Positions 1-8,496 of a stretch of DNA of 9,878 nucleotides are shown one piece after another. How positions within the stretch are numbered: the stretch's first letter is position 1; every line of letters begins with the position of its first letter. This DNA comes from Aedoeadaptatus coxii (GTDB taxonomy: Bacteria; Bacillota; Clostridia; Tissierellales; Peptoniphilaceae): NCBI RefSeq assembly GCF_903819215.1, contig NZ_CAIJCT010000015.1, one strand, 5' to 3'. Under the pieces are notes generated by a model. The model worked only from the letters and a program-made list of their open reading frames with translations. It did no database searches and was not told where the DNA came from. Made by a program: the position numbers and the translations under genes.

Positions 1-64
1 GATTCGCCCTCTTTCCCTCCTCCTAAAACCTCCTTCCTTTCCACCCTAACGCTTTTTAGATGTC

Positions 65-84
65 TAAACGGCTAACGCCGTTTA
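65..84. repeat. Covarying hairpin in repeat copy 1
   Basis: TAAACGGC (65-72) and GCCGTTTA (77-84) form a perfect 8-bp stem with a TAAC loop. At the equivalent place in copy 2 there is a stem of different sequence, so the pairing is kept while the bases change. Confidence 0.75.
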
Positions 85-212
85 ATTCCTATTGGGCTGC
101 GTCGCGGAAAGTTATTTTATGAGTGGGATAACTTCTTTTGCTCAAAAAGCGTCAGCAACGATTTTTGAATAAATGAAAAAAGTTTCTTGCCGCTTGCGTG
201 GCATAGGATGGA

Positions 213-233
213 GAAAATGCCGCAGGCATTTTC
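213..233. repeat. AAAATGCC/GGCATTTT hairpin, copy 1
   Basis: GAAAATGCC (213-221) pairs perfectly with GGCATTTTC (225-233) over a three-base loop. The hairpin recurs in copy 2 at 686-704 with only the loop and the outermost base changed. It is not followed by a plain T run, so it is not an obvious terminator. Confidence 0.7.
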
Positions 234-271
234 TTCTCATCAAAAAGCCGGCCGGAAAGGGAGATGGGGCA

Positions 272-327
272 CGCGGGGAAGAGGGAAACGCGGCCTTCGC
301 CTCTGAGCCCTTTCCCTCTTCCCCGCG
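272..327. repeat. Perfect 17-bp inverted repeat (long GC-rich hairpin) in copy 1
   Basis: CGCGGGGAAGAGGGAAA (272-288) and TTTCCCTCTTCCCCGCG (311-327) are exact reverse complements around a 22-base loop. The left arm is a purine tract and the right arm a pyrimidine tract. In copy 2 the right arm is intact (891-907), but the left arm lies in the region lost to the assembly gap. Part of the right arm can pair instead with GGAAAGGG at 254-261, because CCCTTTCC at 308-315 is its complement. Two exclusive folds are therefore possible. Confidence 0.85.
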
Positions 328-450
328 ACATGGTCTTCGGGTTGTATAAAACCGAATCAAAAAGAGATTTTGTGCGTGAGTATGTATTTTTAAAATTCAT
401 TCGGAGGTTTTTTTCTTGAAAAAGTAAAGCATTCATTCAAAAACTTTTTT

Positions 451-499
451 TAGGAGGAGGGAATAGGGCGTTGCGATTCGCCCTCTTTCCCTCCTCCTA
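451..499. repeat. 49-bp imperfect palindrome at repeat junction (copy 2)
   Basis: TAGGAGGAGGGAA (451-463) pairs with TTCCCTCCTCCTA (487-499). After a small internal mismatch, AGGGCG (465-470) pairs with CGCCCT (479-484), leaving the loop TTGCGATT. The same 49 bases occur at 9799-9847. The window begins inside this palindrome, so only its right half is visible in copy 1. Confidence 0.85.
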
Positions 500-538
500 A
501 AACCTCCTTCCTTTCCACCCTAACGCTTTTTAGCGGTG

Positions 539-558
539 CGAAGCCCTAACAGGCTTCG
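539..558. repeat. Covarying hairpin in repeat copy 2
   Basis: CGAAGCC (539-545) and GGCTTCG (552-558) form a perfect 7-bp stem with loop CTAACA. It sits between the same conserved blocks as the 65-84 hairpin of copy 1. The loop core CTAAC is shared, but the stem bases are largely replaced. Confidence 0.75.
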
Positions 559-685
559 ATTGTATTGGGCTGTGTCGCGGAAAGAGATGTTCTGTTTTAG
601 GTAAAAACTTTGCCATCGCAAGGTGAGCGTGAGATATTATTTCTCGGTGGAGCATAACTTACGCTAGCGCCAGACAATAATCAGG

Positions 686-704
686 AAAATGCCGAAGGCA
701 TTTT
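686..704. repeat. AAAATGCC/GGCATTTT hairpin, copy 2
   Basis: AAAATGCC (686-693) pairs with GGCATTTT (697-704) over a GAA loop. It is the counterpart of the 213-233 hairpin in copy 1 and sits just upstream of the same GCCGGCCGG block. Confidence 0.7.
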
Positions 705-740
705 ACGTTATAGTGCCGGCCGGAAAGGGAGATGGGGCGC

Positions 741-868
741 GGGGGGGGGGGGGGGGACCGGGCGTTTGGGGGGGGGCCGTTGCCACGTGCCCGCCAAAAA
801 AATTAATNNNNNNNNNNTTTTATCGCGGCGCGCTTACGGGTCTTTGGGGGGGGGGGGGTTTGTTTATT
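741..868. other. Assembly gap with poly-G flanks (probable artefact)
   Basis: Ten N (808-817) are flanked by G runs at 741-756 (16 G), 768-776 (9 G) and 846-858 (13 G). The corresponding part of copy 1 holds only the short left arm of the long hairpin and is free of such runs. Homology stops near 744 and restarts near 869. The likely cause is failed sequencing through the hairpin, with poly-G read ends joined into a scaffold. The bases here should not be interpreted biologically. Confidence 0.8.
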
Positions 869-999
869 CGCGGCCTTTGCCTCTGAGCCCTTTCCCTCTT
901 CCCCGCGACAAGATTGCATTGGTTGTATAAAACCGAATTAAAAAGAAGCTTTCTGCGTGAATATATTTTTTTAAAATTCATTCAGATAATCCTTCTATG

Positions 1000-1037
1000 A
1001 TTCGGGAAAAAGACTTTTGAAAGAATGATTTACTTTT
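1000..1037. repeat. Right-edge inverted copy of the repeat's left edge
   Basis: The sequence around AAAGACTTTTGAAAGAATGA (1009-1028) aligns with the reverse complement of 9760-9796, with a handful of mismatches and one extra T over about 37 bases. The left-edge form also appears at 424-444 (GTAAAGCATTCATTCAAAAA). This is compatible with terminal inverted repeats of a mobile-like element or a closing RNA stem. Confidence 0.5.
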
Positions 1038-1125
1038 GAAAGAAAAAATTATGACGCACTATTTTATAAAAAAGACATTTTCGTCTAATATTTTTTTGAC
1101 CCCTATCTTCCCCCCTCGTTAAATG

Positions 1126-1134
1126 TGCTACAAT
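1126..1134 (+). promoter_or_regulatory. Extended -10 promoter for the gene at 1207
   Basis: TGCTACAAT (1126-1134) is a TGn-extended -10 box about 70 bases before the start codon. A TTGACC at 1096 is too far away (27-base spacing) to be its -35, so the extended -10 would have to carry the promoter. The stretch 1038-1206 holds nothing else recognisable apart from a ribosome binding site near 1194-1201. Confidence 0.5.
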
Positions 1135-1206
1135 AAACTGAGAAAGTAATACATAGTAGTAGGCGCGTGTTGTTGCGCCGCGATTGTTTCAAGAAAGGAA
1201 GTTTTT

Positions 1207-1995
1207 ATGAAAAGGTTCAAACTTTTAACCCTCGTATTGGCTCTGGTTTGCATCCCTATGTCGGTTTTCGCTCAGCGGAATCTTACCCTTCGCGTCAACG
1301 GCAAAGCTGTGGAATCTAAACCTGCCGCCTATATCGAAAAGGATCGCACCATGGTGCCCATTCGTTTCGTTGCCGAATCTCTGGATTACCAAGTGTACTG
1401 GAACAAAGAGGGGCGGGATATTTTCCTTACGAAAATGAATTTCGATACGAACAAACCGGTAGCGGCCATTTATTTAAAGGCGGATTCCGCTAAAGCCCTG
1501 CTCATTCAATCGAAAGACGTGGACGCTTTTTACAATGCGACGATCAAAGATACTTTCAAAACGAAAGATGTGGAGGGAATTTTAAAATCCGCAAAATCCG
1601 TTCCCTTGGAAGTGAAGCCCGTTATTAAAGAAGATCGCGCTTTTATTCCTCTGCGCGCCGTGGTGGAACTTTTCGATCAAAAAATCAGCTGGGACGGAAA
1701 GACGTTTACCGTCAGCATCGACGCCAAAGTCGCCAAGACCGACGAAGAAATCGCCGCCACCTGGCTCTACAATCAATTGCCGGCGGAGTATAAAAAAGCG
1801 CCCTTTAAACTTATCGATTCCCTCGACGGTGATCGCGACGCTCTCGCCGCAAAATGGATATACGCTTACGATTTAATCGAAGACCACCCGGATCACAGGG
1901 TGACTGTGGAGCGTTATCGCCTGGACTTAAACAAGGGCATTTTCTTTAAATACGACGCGGCGCGTGATCAATGGATCGCCGTAGGCAAACTTTAA
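1207..1995 (+). CDS. Secreted protein with copper-amine-oxidase N-terminal-type repeats
   Basis: The product has 262 residues with an N-terminal signal peptide: K2/R3 charges, a hydrophobic core to about residue 20, and likely cleavage after the VFA at 20-22. Two repeats of the copper amine oxidase N-terminal domain type are visible. The first is about residues 25-76 with the signature DRTMVPIRFVAESL at 46-59. The second is about 132-172 with EDRAFIPLRAVVELF at 142-156. In Bacillota this domain occurs in many cell-surface or exported proteins and does not imply oxidase activity; no catalytic oxidase domain is present. A linker (77-131) separates the repeats. The tail (178-262), rich in W and Y and ending near FFKYDAARDQW, I do not recognise. 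A GGAAG ribosome binding site precedes the ATG. The gene stands alone between its own promoter and terminator. The exact role is unknown; cell-wall association is an inference. Confidence 0.85.
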   Translation: MKRFKLLTLVLALVCIPMSVFAQRNLTLRVNGKAVESKPAAYIEKDRTMVPIRFVAESLDYQVYWNKEGRDIFLTKMNFDTNKPVAAIYLKADSAKALLIQSKDVDAFYNATIKDTFKTKDVEGILKSAKSVPLEVKPVIKEDRAFIPLRAVVELFDQKISWDGKTFTVSIDAKVAKTDEEIAATWLYNQLPAEYKKAPFKLIDSLDGDRDALAAKWIYAYDLIEDHPDHRVTVERYRLDLNKGIFFKYDAARDQWIAVGKL

Positions 1996-2000
1996 GTGCA

Positions 2001-2030
2001 ACATCCTCTCCTTCGAGGGGATGTTTTTTT
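2001..2030 (+). terminator. Rho-independent terminator after the 1207-1995 gene
   Basis: ACATCCTCT (2001-2009) pairs with AGGGGATGT (2016-2024), with one G-T wobble, around loop CCTTCG. A run of T to 2030 follows. It lies 5 bases after the stop codon. Confidence 0.9.
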
Positions 2031-2066
2031 GCGCCAATCTACCATACCCTAGCGCCATAGTCTGAT

Positions 2067-2096
2067 ATTGACAATCTTTGACTATTATTTTATACT
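2067..2096 (+). promoter_or_regulatory. Sigma-A promoter with overlapping CtsR operator
   Basis: TTGACA (2068-2073), a 17-base spacer and TATACT (2091-2096) make a near-consensus sigma-A promoter 32 bases before ctsR. On the opposite strand, 2083 to 2067 reads AGTCAAA-GAT-TGTCAAT. This fits the known CtsR heptad direct repeat (RGTCAAA, three bases, RGTCAAA) with two mismatches, both in the second heptad. The operator covers the -35 box, so CtsR binding would block RNA polymerase. That gives autoregulation and heat or stress induction of the whole operon. Confidence 0.88.
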
Positions 2097-2127
2097 ACAT
2101 ATACAGAAACCTGGTAAGGAGGGGGAT

Positions 2128-2583
2128 ATGGCACGTTTAAGTAATCATATCGAAGATTATATTCGCGGTCTTTTAATGGAAGAAGACGGGCGAATTGAAA
2201 TAAAGCGGAATGTGTTGGCGGAGCATTTCGGATGCGCCCCCAGTCAAATTAATTATGTTCTCACCACTCGTTTTACGCCGGTGCAAGGCTTTTTTGTCGA
2301 ATCGCGGCGTGGCGGCGGCGGTTTTATTCGCATCGTCAAGGTGGAACTGAACGACGAAAAGCATTTTTTTGATCTTCTCACAGAGGAAGTAGGGGCGAGC
2401 ATTACTCAATCCCACGCCAATCGTCTTTTAAAATCGCTCGAAGAGGGCGGTTACATTACCGATCGGGAAGGACATCTTCTCGCCGTCGCCATGAGCGATC
2501 GCGCCCTCGCCGGCGCAGGAGATGAGCGCAACGCCGTTCGGGCGGATATGCTGCAGAATGTCCTGCTCGGTATTTTTTCCTAA
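2128..2583 (+). CDS. ctsR: CtsR, transcriptional repressor of class III stress genes
   Basis: The product has 151 residues, the usual length for CtsR. The N-terminal winged helix-turn-helix spans about residues 1-70, starting MARLSNHIEDYI. It includes the HTH around NVLAEHFGCAPSQINYVL (28-45) and the glycine-rich wing ESRRGGGGFIRI (58-69). R61 in this wing corresponds to the arginine that McsB phosphorylates in Gram-positive relatives, which lowers DNA binding. The C-terminal part (about 75-151) is the four-helix dimerisation and McsB-interaction domain. I chose the ATG at 2128 because it follows the strong AAGGAGG site at 2116-2122 and gives the family's standard N terminus. A longer frame open upstream would start inside the promoter. 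As first gene of the operon it represses its own transcription through the site at 2067-2083. Confidence 0.96.
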   Translation: MARLSNHIEDYIRGLLMEEDGRIEIKRNVLAEHFGCAPSQINYVLTTRFTPVQGFFVESRRGGGGFIRIVKVELNDEKHFFDLLTEEVGASITQSHANRLLKSLEEGGYITDREGHLLAVAMSDRALAGAGDERNAVRADMLQNVLLGIFS

Positions 2584-2594
2584 GGAGGTGACCT

Positions 2595-3107
2595 ATGCGC
2601 TGTGAACATTGCCACGAAAATGAAGCGACCATTACCTTCACTATTATGGAAGACGACAAGACGAAGGAACAACACCTGTGCAGTTCCTGTTTTCAATCCC
2701 TTATTAAAGAACAATTTCCGACGGTACAATTACCGCCTTTGGATATTCAATCGGTTATGCAGGAGCTTTTATCCATGTTTCAGGGAAGTGTGGATTCAGA
2801 AGAGGATCGCACTTGCCCTCGATGCCACACGAGCCTTTCCGAGGTTCGAAAGGCGGGCATGTTCGGCTGTGACGAATGTTATAACACGTTTGCCGAAGAA
2901 CTGGACAAGTTGCTTCCGCGGATTCAGGGCGCAAAGGAACACGTCGGGGAAGGGCCGAAAGCTTTTCGCGAAGAACGGGCTCTCAATCGCAAGCAGGCGG
3001 AACTGCAAAGAGAATTGGACCGCGCCGTGGCAGAGGAACGCTACGAAGACGCCGCCGTTTTGCGGGATGATTTAAAGGCGTTGGAGGTGACTCATGACGA
3101 AGGATGA
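2595..3107 (+). CDS. mcsA: McsA, zinc-finger activator of the McsB arginine kinase
   Basis: The product has 170 residues. Four CxxC pairs are seen: C3/C6, C29/C32, C74/C77 and C92/C95, forming the expected zinc-binding fingers. The C-terminal 132-168 is a UVR-type helical hairpin (the ELQRELDRAVAEERYEDAAVLRD region), as in UvrB/UvrC and ClpC. In Bacillus and Staphylococcus McsA binds McsB and stimulates its kinase activity, and its cysteines respond to metal and thiol stress. The start follows AAGGAGGTG (2582-2590), which overlaps the ctsR stop codon, so translation is probably coupled. The end of the gene overlaps mcsB by 14 bases. Confidence 0.95.
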   Translation: MRCEHCHENEATITFTIMEDDKTKEQHLCSSCFQSLIKEQFPTVQLPPLDIQSVMQELLSMFQGSVDSEEDRTCPRCHTSLSEVRKAGMFGCDECYNTFAEELDKLLPRIQGAKEHVGEGPKAFREERALNRKQAELQRELDRAVAEERYEDAAVLRDDLKALEVTHDEG

Positions 3108-4085
3108 TATTCTCCTTACCTCTAGGATTCGCCTGGCGCGGAATATAAAGGGCTATCCCTATCCCGGCCATATGGACGATGAAGAGGCTCGGGAACTTAC
3201 GGAAAAAATCATCGACGTGCTCCACAAGCGCGACGATTTTTGGACATTTTACCCTCTGGCCGAGGTAAAGCCTTTAAGGAGCCTTTACGATTTGGAAGAA
3301 AATCGCATCAGCATGCAGCTGATGAAGAATAAGGATCAGGCGGGGTATTTTATCGGCGAAGGCGGCGAAAGCATTATGGTCATGGAAGAGGATCATTTGC
3401 GCATGCAGGGTATGCGCAAGGGCTTTTTCCTCGACGAAGAATACGAGCGTATGCGGGAAATTGCCCGCGCCGTGGAAGATGAACTTCCCGTTTCCTTCGA
3501 CAACAAACTGGGCTATTTAACCGCTTGCCCTACCAATGTGGGCACGGGGCTTCGCGCCGGCTGCATGATGCATTTGCCGGCCTTGGATACCCTTGGCATG
3601 GAGCGATTGGCGCGATCCATTGCGCGCATGGGCTTTGTGCTTAGAGGTATGCGGGGCGAAGGCTCTAAAATCGTAGGCCACGTGTACCAAATTTCCAACG
3701 AGCGTACGTTGGGTCTCAGCGAAGAAGAATTTTTAAAGCGCGCCAAATCCATTACGGCGGAAGTGGCGGCGCTGGAGCGTATTAAGCGCAAGGAAATGTA
3801 TTTGGATCACTTAATCGAGCTTGAGGACATGGCGCGGCGCAGTTACGGCGTGCTTCGCAACGCGCGTATTATGAGCTATGAAGAAGCCATGCTACATTTA
3901 AGCCATATGAAACTCGGCATCGAGCTTTCCGTGCTTTCGCCGAAAAAAGATTTCGATTTATACGACTTAATGATTTCCCTTGGAAAAGCCCATCTTCAGA
4001 TGGAAAGGGGCAGCTTCCTCGACGAGAGGAGCAGCAATATTTACCGCGCCAACAAGGTGCGTCAATTAATAAAGGAGGTATTTTA

Positions 4086-4086
<1 letters not shown>
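3094..4086 (+). CDS. mcsB: McsB, protein arginine kinase
   Basis: The product has 330 residues and belongs to the phosphagen-kinase-like family. It transfers phosphate from ATP to arginine side chains of CtsR, ClpC and misfolded proteins, marking them for ClpC-ClpP. Visible motifs are SRIRLARN (10-17), the catalytic MEEDH loop (97-101) with acidic residues E98/E99, TACPTNVGTGLRAG (143-156) with the essential cysteine C145, and RGMRGEGS (184-191). It lacks about 20 N-terminal residues compared with B. subtilis McsB. The start cannot move upstream, because a TGA lies two codons before the ATG (3088-3090), and GGAGGTG at 3083-3089 supports this start. The C-terminal region around DERSSNIYRA (310-319) does not show a clear RDxxRA phosphoarginine-binding motif. 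The gene overlaps mcsA by 14 bases and shares one base with clpC in a TAATG junction. Confidence 0.95.
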
Positions 4087-6522
<2,436 letters not shown>

Positions 6523-6533
<11 letters not shown>

Positions 6534-7878
6534 CGGTTACGAATGTAGCGGTTGCGGCTACAAAAGCTCCGGCTATTTCAGCAAATGCCCTAATTGCGGC
6601 GAGTGGAACACCTTTCAGGAAGTGGTGGAGACGAAATCGAAACCGGGCAAACCGCGGGGAAATTCCAAGCCCGCCAAGCGTTTAAAAGACGTTTCCGGCG
6701 AGGCGAAGAAGCGGCTGTTAAGCGGCATGGAAGAATTCGATCGGGTGATGGGCGGCGGCATTGTGGAAGACGGGGTGAGCATTCTCGCCGCTAAACCGGG
6801 CGCCGGGAAATCCACTCTCCTCTTTCAAATCGCCAATGCCCTGGCGAAGGAAGGTCTTCACGTGCTGTACGCTTCCGGGGAAGAGAGCGAGACGCAGATT
6901 AAAATGCGTGCCGAACGGATCGCCGATGCCATTGCCGATAATATTTGGATCTACTCCGGCACGTCCATGGACGATGTGAGCCATTGGATCGAATCGGTAG
7001 ATGCCGACGTGATTATTCTGGACAGTATCCAGACCTTTACTCTGGATGAATTTACAGCCCGCGCCGGCACGCCCACTCAAACCATGGAGTGTGCCAATCG
7101 CCTGGTGGATTTCGCCAAAAGTTCCAAAAAGCCGCGGGTCGTATTTATCGTAGGGCAATTGACGAAACAGGATTCCCTCGCCGGCGTGAGAGCCTTGGAA
7201 CATTTAGTGGATACGGTGCTCTACATCGACGATGAAATGCAGGAAGAACTGCGGATTTTGCAGGCGACGAAAAACCGCTTCGGCTCCACCGGGGAAATGG
7301 GCTTCTTCAAAATGACGGAACGGGGCATGGTCTCCATCGATAACCCCTCCGCCCATTTTATGACCAAGCGGGAAGCGGGAAGCGAAGTGCCGGGAAGCGC
7401 CATGTGCATCGTTAGGGAAGGGACGCGAAGCATTATTGTGGAAATCGAAAGTTTGGTGAGCAAAAGCTTTACCCCCTATCCCGAACGCATTAGCGAATGT
7501 TTCAGGCGGGAACAACTGGGCGTCTTGCTTTCCATTTTGGAAGAGCGCGGGCGACTTTCCCTTTACGACAAAAATGTCGTCGTCAAGACCACGGGGAATT
7601 TGCGATTAAAAGAGGGGGCGTGTAACTTGGCTGCCCTTATGAGTATGGCCTCGGCGCTGAAAAACAAACCTATCGATCGAAATACTCTTTTTATCGGCGA
7701 TGTAGGCCTTACGGGAGAACTGAAGAATATTCCCGGCATGGAATCCCGTATTAAAGAAGGGGCGCGCATGGGGTTTAAAACCATTTACACGCCGCCGATG
7801 AACAAGATAAAAACCGTAGAAGGTGTGGAACTGAGAGAACGACGCCTTCTGGCAGATGTCATTAAAGAAAACTTATAA
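6523..7878 (+). CDS. radA: RadA (Sms), DNA repair and recombination ATPase
   Basis: The product has 451 residues, typical for the family. The N-terminal zinc finger has C8/C11 and C22/C25. A RecA-like ATPase core follows with Walker A around AKPGAGKST (90-98), Walker B VIILDS (163-168) and the RadA-specific KNRFGSTGE (250-258). The C-terminal 310-451 is the Lon-protease-like domain, without proteolytic function in this family. RadA drives branch migration of recombination intermediates. Departures from the usual family motifs are A90 in place of the first Walker A glycine and GQLTKQD (211-217) where GHVTKEG is common; these seem tolerated divergence. The ATG lies inside the clpC reading frame, 11 bases before its end, with only a weak upstream GAAAG-like site, so translation probably depends on ribosomes finishing clpC. 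Confidence 0.95.
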
Positions 7879-7889
7879 GAGAGGTGTTT

Positions 7890-8261
7890 ATGGACTATTC
7901 CGCACAAAATTTTTACGATTATCTCGCAGCAGGTAATGCCACTATGATCGGCGGATTGATTTACATCATCTGTATTATCGGATGGTGGAAACTATTTGAA
8001 AAGGCAGGGTATGCAGGTATCCTATCCATTATTCCCGTGGTGAACCTCTTCGTTCTTTCGAAGATCGCCTACGGAAGTTATCCTTACGGGCTGCTCATCT
8101 TCATTCCCATCGTAAACGCATTTTACGGGCTGGCGTTGAGCTATCAAATTATGCGTCGCTTCGATTGCGGCACGGGGCTTTCCATTCTCGGGGCATTCTT
8201 CCCCGTCCTCGCCCTTGTCCCCGCTTTTGGCGACAATCGGTACTTAGGGCCGAAACATTAA
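7890..8261 (+). CDS. Small DUF5684-like membrane protein
   Basis: The product has 123 residues with three or four membrane segments at about 17-32, 43-60, 66-86 and 95-113. The pattern WWKLFEKAGYAGILSIIPVVN (32-52), a second IPIVN (72-76) and the closing FGDNRYLG (113-120) resembles the DUF5684 family, whose function is not established. I chose the ATG at 7890, which follows AGAGGTG at 7880-7886. A GTG at 7884 in the same frame lies inside that ribosome binding site and is unlikely. It begins 11 bases after radA and is followed directly by a terminator, so it is the last gene of the ctsR operon. In B. subtilis disA follows radA, so this is a different operon end. A role in envelope stress is only a guess from position. 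Confidence 0.8.
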   Translation: MDYSAQNFYDYLAAGNATMIGGLIYIICIIGWWKLFEKAGYAGILSIIPVVNLFVLSKIAYGSYPYGLLIFIPIVNAFYGLALSYQIMRRFDCGTGLSILGAFFPVLALVPAFGDNRYLGPKH

Positions 8262-8266
8262 ATGAG

Positions 8267-8289
8267 CGACACTTCGGTGTCGTTTTTTT
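8267..8289 (+). terminator. Terminator of the ctsR operon
   Basis: CGACAC (8267-8272), a TTCG tetraloop and GTGTCG (8277-8282) are followed by seven T (8283-8289). It starts 5 bases after the stop codon of the small membrane protein. Confidence 0.92.
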
Positions 8290-8290
8290 A

Positions 8291-8419
8291 ATGAACGGAA
8301 TGGCAATAGATGACAAACTTTCGCAAGAAATGCATCGGGTAGGATTTGAGGGAAAGGCGGTTTCATTTATACGATCATCTATAGAAAATAATAATATCGT
8401 TTTCATAAACGAAAAATAA
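8291..8419 (+). CDS. Possible 42-residue ORF or gene remnant
   Basis: An ATG immediately after the terminator T run opens 42 codons (MNGMAIDDKLSQEM... ending VFINEK). There is no ribosome binding site, since the upstream bases are the terminator T tract. The composition is protein-like and slightly more A+T rich than its neighbours. I do not recognise it. It may be the tail of a decayed gene or chance. The rest of the gap to 8493 shows only a -10-like TATAAA at 8452-8457, without a convincing -35, as a weak candidate promoter for the next gene. Confidence 0.2.
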   Translation: MNGMAIDDKLSQEMHRVGFEGKAVSFIRSSIENNNIVFINEK

Positions 8420-8496
8420 ATCAATAGAACATGGCATTCTTTTGGGGTATGTATAAAACAATGTAAGACCCGTTGAAAAGAAAAAAGGAGTTAATG

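Larger units (their letters stand above)
1..450. repeat. Structured intergenic repeat unit, copy 1 (left edge cut by window)
   Basis: This is the first of two head-to-tail copies with a period of 474 bases; bases 1-57 recur at 475-531. Blocks shared with copy 2 are a polypyrimidine tract (1-57), the block ATTGGGCTGYGTCGCGGAAAG (91-111), an AAAATGCC hairpin (213-233), GCCGGCCGGAAAGGGAGATG (247-266), a block ending in CCCCGCGACA (289-330), TTGTATAAAACCGAAT (342-357) and TTTTTAAAATTCATTC (387-402). The blocks between them differ in sequence. The segment 112-213 differs from copy 2 but is almost the same length (102 against 101 bases). No reading frame is conserved between copies. The alternation of fixed and variable blocks around conserved hairpins looks like a structured RNA or a mobile-element-like intergenic repeat. 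I cannot match it to a named family. Confidence 0.8.
451..1037. repeat. Structured intergenic repeat unit, copy 2 (contains assembly gap)
   Basis: This is the second tandem copy. It starts with a 49-bp palindrome (451-499) and then the polypyrimidine tract identical to copy 1. Next come a hairpin at 539-558, the conserved block 563-584, a variable core (585-685), the AAAATGCC hairpin (686-704), CCGGCCGG (716-723), the gap region, and a conserved GC-rich block that resumes near 869 and runs to 910. It ends with TTGTATAAAACCGAAT (923-938) and TTAAAATTCATTC near 971-983. Bases 1000-1037 read as the inverted complement of 9760-9796, so they are taken as the right edge. Between about 741 and 868 the sequence matches nothing in copy 1 and contains G runs and ten N. 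Confidence 0.78.

Noticed and set aside
142..436. Minus-strand open frames of 72 and 94 residues across repeat copy 1
   Set aside because: The frames are not conserved in copy 2, have no ribosome binding site and read through hairpin arms. They are by-products of the repeat.
689..886. Plus-strand open frame rich in glycine across the N gap
   Set aside because: It consists of poly-G artefact and N bases and has no biological support.
1..1037. CRISPR array
   Set aside because: The period is about 474 bases with long diverse internal blocks, not short repeats with uniform spacers, and no cas gene is near.
1096..1134. TTGACC and TACAAT as a -35/-10 pair
   Set aside because: The spacer is 27 bases, too long for sigma-A; the extended -10 alone was kept.
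1207..1995. Naming the protein a copper amine oxidase
   Set aside because: Only the small N-terminal-type repeats are present; the catalytic domain and its tyrosine cofactor site are absent.
2602..3075. 157-codon frame overlapping mcsA
   Set aside because: It is in another frame of mcsA, which has clear zinc-finger and UVR motifs; the overlapping product resembles nothing.
8165..8419. 84-codon plus-strand frame overlapping the small membrane protein
   Set aside because: Its first half is out of frame inside the DUF5684-like gene and runs through the terminator. Only the part from 8291 was kept, as a low-confidence remnant.
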